From Microbacterium sp. SORGH_AS_0862 (GTDB taxonomy: Bacteria > Actinomycetota > Actinomycetes > Actinomycetales > Microbacteriaceae): a stretch of DNA of 64,000 nucleotides. Both the position numbers and the translations under genes were made by a program. Every line of letters begins with the position of its first letter. The first letter of the stretch is position 1. The notes beneath the pieces were generated by a model, which had not been told where the DNA came from, made no database searches, and saw only the letters and a program-made list of their open reading frames with translations. The DNA lies in contig NZ_JAUTAY010000001.1 in NCBI RefSeq assembly GCF_030818795.1, positions 372,001 through 436,000 on the forward strand, given 5' to 3'. Shown here one piece after another: positions 57,374-64,000 of this stretch.

Positions 57374-57742
57374 TCAGCCGACCTTCAGCAGGTCGATGAT
57401 GAAGATGAGGGTCTTGCCACCGAGGAAGTGACCGCCGGCGGGACCGTACGCCAGGTGGGGCGGGATCACGAGCTCGCGGCGACCGCCGACCTTCATGCCG
57501 GGGATGCCGTCCTGCCAGCCCTGGATGAGGCCGCGCAGCGGGAACTGGATGCTCTCGCCACGTCCCCAGGAGGAGTCGAACTCTTCGCCGGACTCGTACT
57601 CGACGCCGGCGTAGTGCACCGTGACGTTGTCGCCCGGCTTCGCCTCTTCGCCGTCTCCGACGATGAGGTCGCGGATGACGAGCTCGGTGGGAGCGGGTCC
57701 TGCGGGAGCGTCGAACTCAGGCTTCGTGCGGTTGTCAGTCAT
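57374..57742 (-). CDS. FKBP-type peptidyl-prolyl isomerase
   Basis: A 122-residue cytoplasmic FKBP. VTVHYAGVEYESGEEFDSSW, then FPLRGLIQGWQDGIPGMKVG and IPPHLAYG give the rotamase pocket. No insert-in-flap domain. ATG 57742. Between yceI and the LLM gene. Confidence 0.94.
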   Translation of the reverse strand: MTDNRTKPEFDAPAGPAPTELVIRDLIVGDGEEAKPGDNVTVHYAGVEYESGEEFDSSWGRGESIQFPLRGLIQGWQDGIPGMKVGGRRELVIPPHLAYGPAGGHFLGGKTLIFIIDLLKVG

Positions 57743-57832
57743 GTCTCCATCCAAGCACGTCACCGCCGCCTGCGAGGCGCGGCCGGCCCTCTTGACAGCG
57801 CCCGGCGAGGGGTGGATCCTGACAGCAGAACA

Positions 57833-57883
57833 ACTCAGCGCTCGGGAGTCACGCAGGCATCGCCGCGGCACCGGGCGCTGAGT
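57833..57883. terminator. Weak hairpin after the LLM gene
   Basis: ACTCAGCGCTCGG and CCGGGCGCTGAGT pair over 13 bp with one wobble mismatch and a long loop. Lies just past the LLM stop (57892) on the minus strand. Confidence 0.35.
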
Positions 57884-57891
57884 CTTTTCCG

Positions 57892-59244
57892 TCAGCCCAG
57901 ACGAGCGCCGGGGCGCTCCCGCATCCGCTCGCGCAGCGTCGGACCGGCAGGTGTGCCGAGTCGGCCTCGTTCGCGAAGGCGCGGGAGCACCAGCTCCCCG
58001 AACGCCTCGACATCGCGCGTTCCGAAGACCGGCTCGAACAGGAACCCGTCGAGGCCCGTCTGATCGGCGAGCTCCTCGACGCGGTCGGCGACGTGCTCGG
58101 CATCCCCCACGATCCGGAAGCCCCTCGTGCCCTTGCCACGCAGATCGTCGAGGATCTGGCGGACGGTCGGCGCCGGCGAGCCGTCGCGACCGAGGAAGCG
58201 CTCGATGTTGCTCGTGCCCATCTGACCGACGACGCCGCCGGCGGCCACCACCTCCGCGAGGGTCTTGTCGGGATCGAGCGTGAGCAGATCGATGCCGGTG
58301 TTCCCCGCGTACAGCGCCGCCACGACCTCGTCGGACTGCATGCCGTGGAACTCGCGCCAGAGCTGCTCGGCACCGGCCTGCGTCTCGTCCACGATAGCGG
58401 TGAGACCGGCCATGATGCGGATGTCTTCGGGATCGCGCCCCGCCTCGGCGGCACGGCGGCGGATGTCGGCGACCGCCGCCGCCGTGTGCTCGGGCGTCGT
58501 GGCCTGCACGAACACGCCCTCGGCGTGGGAGGCCGCGAGCGCGCGACCCTTCGGAGAGGTCCCGGCCTGGAAGATCACCGGGGTGCGCTGCGGCGACGGC
58601 GGGGCGCCGAAGTAACCGCGCGAGCGGTAGTGCGCACCCTCGAACTGGGTGCGATGGATGCGGGACGGGTCGATGTAGACGCCGAAGGCCGCATCCGCCA
58701 CGAGCGCGTCGTCGTCCCAGGACTGCTCCCAGTAGCTGCGCGCGAGGGACACGTACTCCTCCGCCATCTCGTATCGGGTGTCGTGCGCCACCATCTCCGG
58801 GTGCCCGAAGAGCTCCGCGACGGCGTTCTGCGAGGCACCGGTGACCACGTTCCAGCCGATGCGCCCTCGGGTGAGGTGGTCGAGGGTGCTGAACCGGCGC
58901 GCCAGAGGCAGGGGGTGGTCCATTCCTGTCGTCGCCGTCACGACGAATCCCAGCTGCTCCGTCTCTCGGGCGAGGATCGGGATGATGGTCGACGGATCGA
59001 GACCGGAGAAGTTGATGGCCGCGGACAGGCAGGCCGCACTGATGTCGCCGTTCTGCATCGGGTAGCCGAAGCCGTCGGCGAAGAAGAGGAAGTCGTAGCC
59101 GGTGCGGTCCATGATCTTCGCCATGCGCACCCAGCGCTCGGGGTCGAGGTAGTCCGCGGCGTCGCAGAGCGGGTGCGCCCAGCTGTAGGTACCCCCGACC
59201 TGCGGGGCGTAGACCTCGAAGACGCCGAAGTGGAGATCGGTCAC
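57892..59244 (-). CDS. NtaA/SnaA/DszA-type FMN-dependent monooxygenase
   Basis: A 450-residue luciferase-like oxygenase of the NtaA/DszA group, which cleaves N- or S-heterocycles, aminopolycarboxylates or sulfonates with FMNH2. FFADGFGYP, HLTRGRIGWNVVTGASQNA and FQAGTSPKGRALAASHAEGV are typical. Its GTG start overlaps the stop of the adenosine-deaminase-like gene by four bases. No flavin reductase neighbours it. Substrate unknown, but coupling to a deaminase hints at an N-heterocycle. Confidence 0.9.
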   Translation of the reverse strand: MTDLHFGVFEVYAPQVGGTYSWAHPLCDAADYLDPERWVRMAKIMDRTGYDFLFFADGFGYPMQNGDISAACLSAAINFSGLDPSTIIPILARETEQLGFVVTATTGMDHPLPLARRFSTLDHLTRGRIGWNVVTGASQNAVAELFGHPEMVAHDTRYEMAEEYVSLARSYWEQSWDDDALVADAAFGVYIDPSRIHRTQFEGAHYRSRGYFGAPPSPQRTPVIFQAGTSPKGRALAASHAEGVFVQATTPEHTAAAVADIRRRAAEAGRDPEDIRIMAGLTAIVDETQAGAEQLWREFHGMQSDEVVAALYAGNTGIDLLTLDPDKTLAEVVAAGGVVGQMGTSNIERFLGRDGSPAPTVRQILDDLRGKGTRGFRIVGDAEHVADRVEELADQTGLDGFLFEPVFGTRDVEAFGELVLPRLRERGRLGTPAGPTLRERMRERPGARLG

Positions 59245-60239
59245 AGCGACTCCCCCAGCCATGCCTCGATGTCCGCCTTCGCGCGCGCCTTGAGCGCGTC
59301 GCCCGCCAGCGTGGTCTCGATCGAGCTCCACGCGCACGCGGCGAGCTGCCGGTCCGTCAGGCCGATCTGCTCGCGCGCGACGACGTACTCGTCGAGGATG
59401 CCGGGACCGAACAGGATCGGATCGTCCGCGTTGATGGAGCACCGCACCCCGGCGTCCAGCAGCTGCGGGAGCGGATGGCGGGCGAGGTCGTCGACGACGT
59501 CCAGCAGCAGATTGGAGGTGGGGCAGGTGTCGAGGCAGATTCCCCTGCGGGCCAGCTCCGCCACGAGCGCCGGATCCTCGATCGCCCGCACGCCGTGCAG
59601 CACGCGCGCGGCGCCGAGGTCGTCGATGGCCTGCCACACCGATTCCGGGCCCACCAGCTCGCCCGCGTGAGGCGCGGACTGCAGGCCTGCGGCGCGGGCG
59701 ATGTCGAACGCGGGAGCGAAGTCGGCGGCGGGATAGCCCCGCTCCTCGTTCGCGAGCCCGAGGGAGACGACGCCACGACCCGCGCGCGCCGCTGCCGCGT
59801 TCGCGAGCGCGATCGCCTCGGCGAGGGGTTCGGTGCGATCGACCGTGACCATGAGGCCCACCTCGACGCCGTGACGCTCGCCGGCGATGCGAACGGCGTC
59901 GAGATGCGCGTCCAGCGCCGCTTCGACGGTTCCGAAGGCCGCGAGATAGAACTGGGGGCTCACGCCGAACTCGACGTACACCGCGCCGTCGGATGCCGCA
60001 TCCGCCACGGCCTCGTCGATCAACCGCACGAGGTTTTCGGGGCGCGCGAGGACCGCGAGCAGCCCCTGGTACATGTCGGCGAACGCCGTGAAGCCGGAGA
60101 AGCCGGTGACCGGCGGGATCTCGACCGACATCTCCTCGGCGAGCTCGGCGAGCGTCGCGGGCCTCATGGCCGCTTCGAGATGGACGTGGAGATGCCCCTT
60201 GGGGAGGGCGGCGAGATCGCGAAGGGCCGAGTCGGCCAT
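59241..60239 (-). CDS. add: Adenosine deaminase-like hydrolase
   Basis: A 332-residue metal-dependent deaminase. Zinc ligands HxH in KGHLHVHLEA (about residue 16), PHAGE near 205 with the catalytic Glu, and SINADDP near 280 with the metal Asp. AFADMYQGL marks the Add family. ATG 60239 with AGGAGCGTC just upstream. Could be adenosine deaminase or an aminodeoxyfutalosine/adenine-type relative; coupling to the LLM gene suggests a catabolic role. Confidence 0.88.
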   Translation of the reverse strand: MADSALRDLAALPKGHLHVHLEAAMRPATLAELAEEMSVEIPPVTGFSGFTAFADMYQGLLAVLARPENLVRLIDEAVADAASDGAVYVEFGVSPQFYLAAFGTVEAALDAHLDAVRIAGERHGVEVGLMVTVDRTEPLAEAIALANAAAARAGRGVVSLGLANEERGYPAADFAPAFDIARAAGLQSAPHAGELVGPESVWQAIDDLGAARVLHGVRAIEDPALVAELARRGICLDTCPTSNLLLDVVDDLARHPLPQLLDAGVRCSINADDPILFGPGILDEYVVAREQIGLTDRQLAACAWSSIETTLAGDALKARAKADIEAWLGESL

Positions 60240-60313
60240 GGACGCTCCTGACGTCGAGTGAACTGGTCGGTTCACGATAGCGACGCGGTGTTTCGCTCAG
60301 ATGACGCCGGAGG

Positions 60314-61519
60314 TCAGAGCGCGAACAGGGCGGCGCGGGCGGCGACCGTGCGTTGCAGCAGCGCGCTCTCCTCCGCGCTCGCTCGCGGGTCTCGCCCGCT
60401 GATCGCGCGCTGTCGCGCCATCGCCAATGCGGTCGCATCGGCGATGAAGGTGCGCATGATCGGCACACGGTTGCCGGTGAGCGTGCGCGCCCAGGCGAGA
60501 GCGGTGCGGCGCCCGGCAGCGGTCGCGAGCATGTCGACCTCCTGCGGGGTGAACCAGCCGACGGCGGCGTACTCGCCCAGACGCGCCCGCGTCAGGCGCG
60601 CCTCCTCGCGCCGCAGGAGGACAATCGCGACGACGAAGATCACGAAGAGGGGAATCTGGAGCGCGGCGTAGAGGGCGAAGAAGTCACCCAGGAGGGCGGA
60701 CCCGTTCCACAGCGCGTGCAGGGCGATGGCACCCGCGAGCCCCACGAGCCAGGGCCCGAGTGCGCCGCCGAGTCGGACGCCTCGGCGTGCGGCGAGACCC
60801 AGCGCGAACCCGGTGACCGCGGTGAACATGACGTGGGCGAAGGGCGAGAGGATCCCGCGGACGAAGAACGTGGCGGAGGCCTGCGTGAACCCGCCCTCGA
60901 TGAAGGCGCTCGCGAAGTACTGGATGTTCTCGGTGAAGGCGAATCCCGCGCCGATCAGCCCGCCGTACACGATGCCGTCCACCGGCCCGTCGAAGAACCG
61001 TCGCGCCGCCGCGAAGATCAGGAGCACACCGAGGCCCTTGCCGATCTCTTCGACGATCGGTGCCTGCACGACCGACTGCAGCAGGAGCGCGAGCTGCGAG
61101 TCACCGCGACCGAACGTCAGCAGCAGCACGAGATCGACACCGAGGGCCAGCGCCACCGCGGCGATGGCTCCCCAGCCGAGCGCGAGGATGACGAGACCCT
61201 TCGGCTCCGGCTCCCAGCGGTCCACGATGCGCAGAGCCCACAGCACGCCCGCCAGCGGCAGCAGTGCGAGAATCGCCCCCAGCAGCGAGGCGACCGGACC
61301 GATCGCCTCCAGGAAGTACCCGACCAGCACAACCAGGAGGACGACCAGCAGCGCGCCGACCCAGATGTAGAGCCCCCACGCGCGCCGGACCGGTGCGCCG
61401 ACGGGCGGCTGCGAGGTCGCGGGAGCCGCAATCGGGGCGGGAACCGCGTGCACCGGCTGCGCCAGCGCGGAGTCGAAGGCCGGCGGGGTGAGAGTCGGGC
61501 GGCCGTCGGGGGTCGTCAT
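60314..61519 (-). CDS. PrsW-family intramembrane metalloprotease
   Basis: A 401-residue membrane protein of the PrsW/CAAX-like type. Nine or so helices; APIVEEIGKG (EE) and SPFAHVMFT plus LHALWNGSALLGD (His) are the metal and catalytic sites. The first 45 residues are Pro/Ala-rich and cytosolic. In Bacillus, PrsW cleaves an anti-sigma factor; the target here is unknown. Confidence 0.92.
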   Translation of the reverse strand: MTTPDGRPTLTPPAFDSALAQPVHAVPAPIAAPATSQPPVGAPVRRAWGLYIWVGALLVVLLVVLVGYFLEAIGPVASLLGAILALLPLAGVLWALRIVDRWEPEPKGLVILALGWGAIAAVALALGVDLVLLLTFGRGDSQLALLLQSVVQAPIVEEIGKGLGVLLIFAAARRFFDGPVDGIVYGGLIGAGFAFTENIQYFASAFIEGGFTQASATFFVRGILSPFAHVMFTAVTGFALGLAARRGVRLGGALGPWLVGLAGAIALHALWNGSALLGDFFALYAALQIPLFVIFVVAIVLLRREEARLTRARLGEYAAVGWFTPQEVDMLATAAGRRTALAWARTLTGNRVPIMRTFIADATALAMARQRAISGRDPRASAEESALLQRTVAARAALFAL

Positions 61520-61557
61520 TCCCTCAGCCTACGGTCGCCGCCGGTAGCGTGGAGGGT

Positions 61558-62427
61558 ATGCGCTTCGCCCACCTCCGCACCGCTGCGAATCCGGAGCCGA
61601 GACTCGTCGTCGTCGACGAGGACTCCGCCGCCTTCGTCGACGCCCTCTTCCCCGACGCCCCGAGAACGCTCGAGCAGCTCATCCTCGGCGGAGACGACCT
61701 GCTGGCCCGCGTGCGGGATGCCGCGGCGTCGCCTGCGGTGGAGCGCTTCGGGTTCGCGGGAACGGAGTTCGCGTCGGCCGTCCTCGCCCCGCCGGTCATC
61801 CTCGCGGTCGGCCTCAACTACGCCGCACACTCGGGCGAGCTGGGTCTGAAGACCGACCAGACCCCGACGGTCTTCGTGCTGTGGCCGAACTCGCTCACGG
61901 GACACGAGCAGACCACGAGCTGGCCGCGCAGCCTCAGCGAATCCGTCGACTACGAGGCGGAGCTCGGTGTGATCATCGGCCGCCCCGCGAAGGACGTCCC
62001 CCCGGAGACCGCGCTGGAGCATGTGTGGGGCTACACGGTCGTCAACGACGTCACGGCGCGCGACATCCAGTTCTCCGAGGCGCAGTGGTCGCGCTGCAAG
62101 TCGTTCGACGGCTTCACCCCGACCGGTCCTTTCGTGGTCACGGCCGACGAGGTGCCCGACCCTCAGGACCTCCACATCTGGACGGTCGTCGACGGCCACA
62201 CCGTGCAGGATGCCTCGACCGGGCAGATGATCCGCCCCGTGTCGGCTCTCGTGTCCCACCTCTCCCAGTCGGTGACGCTGTTGCCGGGCACACTCATCTC
62301 GACGGGCAGCCCGGGCGGCGCCGGCTACTCCCGCGATCCGCAGATCTTCCTGCGCGACCGCTCGACGGTGACGGTCGGCATCGACGGCATCGGCGCACTC
62401 ACGACGCACTGCCGCATCCTCGACTGA
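61558..62427 (+). CDS. Fumarylacetoacetate hydrolase-family protein
   Basis: A 289-residue FAH-fold enzyme. VGLNYAAHSGELG, DYEAELGVIIGR (metal Glu pair), TVVNDVTARDIQF and KSFDGFTPTGP, ending STGSPGGAGY. Members act as acylpyruvases or 2-oxo-acid decarboxylases/hydratases. ATG 61558; GTG 61549 is possible. Divergent from prsW, 38 bp apart. Confidence 0.9.
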   Translation: MRFAHLRTAANPEPRLVVVDEDSAAFVDALFPDAPRTLEQLILGGDDLLARVRDAAASPAVERFGFAGTEFASAVLAPPVILAVGLNYAAHSGELGLKTDQTPTVFVLWPNSLTGHEQTTSWPRSLSESVDYEAELGVIIGRPAKDVPPETALEHVWGYTVVNDVTARDIQFSEAQWSRCKSFDGFTPTGPFVVTADEVPDPQDLHIWTVVDGHTVQDASTGQMIRPVSALVSHLSQSVTLLPGTLISTGSPGGAGYSRDPQIFLRDRSTVTVGIDGIGALTTHCRILD

Positions 62428-62467
62428 ACGACGATGGCCCCCACCGGCAGGTGGGGGCCATCGTCGT
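62428..62467. terminator. 18-bp hairpin terminator
   Basis: ACGACGATGGCCCCCACC and its complement around GGCA. Starts at the FAA hydrolase stop and sits between it and the convergent DUF4190 gene. Confidence 0.88.
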
Positions 62468-62478
62468 CGCACATCGAC

Positions 62479-62940
62479 TCAGCGGGAGGGGCAGGACTGC
62501 GTCACCCCGTTGATCTGGTACGAGCCGTTGGGATTCTCCAAGCAGTACCGCATCGCCTGGTCGAAGACGCTCACGAAGCTCACGATGAGGATGATCCCCA
62601 CGATGATCCCGATCACCATGAGCACGGAGCTGACGATGATGGCCCAGACCGCGGGAAGGTTGCGCACGCCGGCCTTGCGGCTCTGCACGAGCGCGACGAT
62701 GCCGAGGATGAGGCCGATCAGCTGCGCGAAGAACGCCACGATGAGCGCCACGATGCCGAGCGTCTTGCCCGGCACCGGTGCGCCGGGGGTCGGCTGGCCG
62801 GGAACCTGGCCGGGCACGGGACCGGCGGCGGGCGGCGCCGCCTCGTAGGCCGGGGGCGCCGTCGGATACGCCGGCGGCGCGGCGGGGTAGGCCGGCGGGA
62901 CCGGCGGGGTGTTCTCGGGCGATCCGGTCGGGTCGGTCAT
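62479..62940 (-). CDS. DUF4190 membrane protein with Pro-rich repeat tail
   Basis: A 153-residue protein. The N-terminal half is a low-complexity Pro/Ala/Tyr repeat (PPAYPAAPPAYPTAPPAYEA), likely cytosolic and disordered. Two membrane helices follow (GIVALIVAFFAQLIGLILGI and SSVLMVIGIIVGIILIVSF), the DUF4190 pattern, ending in a short Cys-containing tail. Function unknown. Confidence 0.8.
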   Translation of the reverse strand: MTDPTGSPENTPPVPPAYPAAPPAYPTAPPAYEAAPPAAGPVPGQVPGQPTPGAPVPGKTLGIVALIVAFFAQLIGLILGIVALVQSRKAGVRNLPAVWAIIVSSVLMVIGIIVGIILIVSFVSVFDQAMRYCLENPNGSYQINGVTQSCPSR

Positions 62941-63017
62941 GATTCCTCCTGATTCGGCGCGGGCACGGTGCGCGCTCCGACGTTATCGGCTGCGTCACGC
63001 GGCCGCACGGACGACAC

Positions 63018-64000
63018 TCAGTCCTGGGTCGGAGTGAGGCTCGTATCGATGATAGGGATGGCGGCCGTGATGGCCTCGAGCCCCGACAGTCGAGCGGGTG
63101 ACAGCTGCTTGAGCACCTCGTCGCGCGGCATGAGGCCGGCCTCGACCACGAGATCGGCGACGTTGCGGCCGGTGAGCAGCGCCGTCTTCGCGAGCGCCGC
63201 CGCGGCCGCGTATCCGATGAAGGGCGTCAGAGCGGTGATCGCACCCACCGAGGAGCCGACCATGGCGCCCAGGCGGTCGTGATTGGCGGTGATGCCCTCG
63301 ACGCAGTTCACCCGCAGCGTCCACATCGCCTGCCGCATCCAGGTGATCGACTGGAAGATCGAGTGCGCGATCACCGGCTCGAAGGCGTTCAGCTGCAGCT
63401 GGCCGCCCTCGACCGCCATCGTGACCGTCATGTCCGCTCCGACGACGGCGAACGCCACCTGGTTCACGACCTCGGGGATGACGGGGTTGACCTTGCCGGG
63501 CATGATGCTGGAGCCCGCCTGACGTGCGGGCAGGTTGATCTCACCCAGGCCCGCCTGCGGACCGCTGGAGAGCAGCCGCAGGTCGTTGCAGATCTTGGAG
63601 AGCTTGATCGCGTTGCGCTTGAGCGAGGACGAGAACGACATGAACGAGCCTGTGTCGCTCGTGGACTCGACGAGGTCGTCGGCCGTCGCAAGGTCCAGTC
63701 CGGTGATCTCGCGCAGGTGGCGGAGCACGGCGGGGGCGTAGTCCGGATGCGTCGTGATGCCCGTGCCGATGGCGGTGGCACCCATGTTGACCTCGTGCAG
63801 CAGCCAGGCGTTCTCCCGCAACCGGTGCAGGTCCTCCCCCAGCGTCGTGGCAAAGCCGTGGAACTCCTGCCCGAGTGTCATCGGCACCGCATCCTGCAAC
63901 TGCGTGCGGCCGACCTTGAGCACGTCGTGGAACTCACGCGCCTTGTCGAGGAACGCCTCGCGCAGCAGGTCGAGCTCGACGAGGAGGCTCTGCAGGGTGA
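63018..64000 (-). CDS. aspA: Aspartate ammonia-lyase (5' part cut by window edge)
   Basis: C-terminal about 327 residues of an aspartase/fumarase-superfamily enzyme. Signature GSSIMPGKVNP with the catalytic Ser, and NMGATAIGTGI. The VIPEVVNQVAFAVVGAD context favours aspartase over fumarase. Reads off the right edge; the N-terminus is outside. Deaminates aspartate to fumarate, which DctA-type transport and the TCA cycle can use. Confidence 0.9.
   Translation of the reverse strand, partial: TLQSLLVELDLLREAFLDKAREFHDVLKVGRTQLQDAVPMTLGQEFHGFATTLGEDLHRLRENAWLLHEVNMGATAIGTGITTHPDYAPAVLRHLREITGLDLATADDLVESTSDTGSFMSFSSSLKRNAIKLSKICNDLRLLSSGPQAGLGEINLPARQAGSSIMPGKVNPVIPEVVNQVAFAVVGADMTVTMAVEGGQLQLNAFEPVIAHSIFQSITWMRQAMWTLRVNCVEGITANHDRLGAMVGSSVGAITALTPFIGYAAAAALAKTALLTGRNVADLVVEAGLMPRDEVLKQLSPARLSGLEAITAAIPIIDTSLTPTQD

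Noticed and set aside
63018..64000. Class II fumarase
   Set aside because: The catalytic loop is shared, but the VIPEVVNQVAFAVVGAD context fits aspartase better; the N-terminus outside the window would decide.

Overview
The window is about 69% G+C, densely coded, and reads as the chromosome of a Microbacterium-like member of the Microbacteriaceae (Actinomycetota). I infer this from the gene order (hflX, dapF, miaA, miaB, recX, recA, DUF3046, clgR, cinA, pgsA, ftsK, rnj, dapA is the conserved actinobacterial block), a ClgR-type regulator, ThyX, an EfeUOB iron system under a DtxR-type box, an LATTG (class E sortase) surface protein, and many GTG starts. No rRNA, tRNA, transposase, integrase or CRISPR array was seen.

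Layout. 1-7004 (mostly minus): partial hflX, a methyltransferase, an MFS carrier, dapF, a frameshifted GNAT, miaA and miaB. 7029-13845: an island between miaB and recX with a SipW-type signal peptidase, two proteins with SipW-type signal peptides, an LATTG-anchored protein and a divergent ATPase-LuxR regulator. 13856-23661 (minus): recX-recA, DUF3046, clgR, cinA-pgsA, ftsK, a frameshifted GNAT, rnj, dapA. 23742-25237: a DUF559-type nuclease gene (frameshifted) bracketed by four 85-bp inverted-repeat elements. 25288-34250: housekeeping and accessory genes (Nudix, SDR, thyX, thioredoxin + DUF4395, OsmC, TIGR01777, dapB, histidine phosphatase, aldo/keto reductase). 34469-40792: pnp, a small acidic protein, dctA with a divergent CitAB-like two-component system. 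40838-44721: a secreted muralytic-like protein, a glycosyltransferase fused to an SGNH hydrolase, a DedA-like protein. 44750-48809: a flavin reductase/LLM monooxygenase pair, an alpha/beta hydrolase, a membrane acyltransferase (frameshifted). 48816-52269: efeB, efeO, efeU. 52410-64000: a 2OG-Fe(II) dioxygenase, rpsO, DUF167, MFS and EamA carriers, yceI, FKBP, a coupled adenosine-deaminase-like/LLM pair, PrsW, an FAA hydrolase, DUF4190, and partial aspA.

How the genes work together. recA-recX sit behind a LexA-like box. dapF, dapA and dapB supply lysine and cell-wall diaminopimelate. miaA and miaB modify A37 of tRNA. rnj and pnp are RNA-decay enzymes. The CitAB-like pair probably controls dctA. 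efeUOB imports iron and carries a DtxR-type operator. The SipW island looks like a self-contained export and surface-display unit with its own regulator.

Two themes deserve attention. First, repeats: the 85-bp elements around the DUF559 gene, a 71-bp hairpin at 53475-53545, and the octamer GGATGCGG/CCGCATCC, which recurs about once per kb and in inverted pairs forms several hairpins. Second, six non-core genes each carry one 1-2 nt frameshift, mostly at short G/C runs. These may be assembly errors or recent decay.
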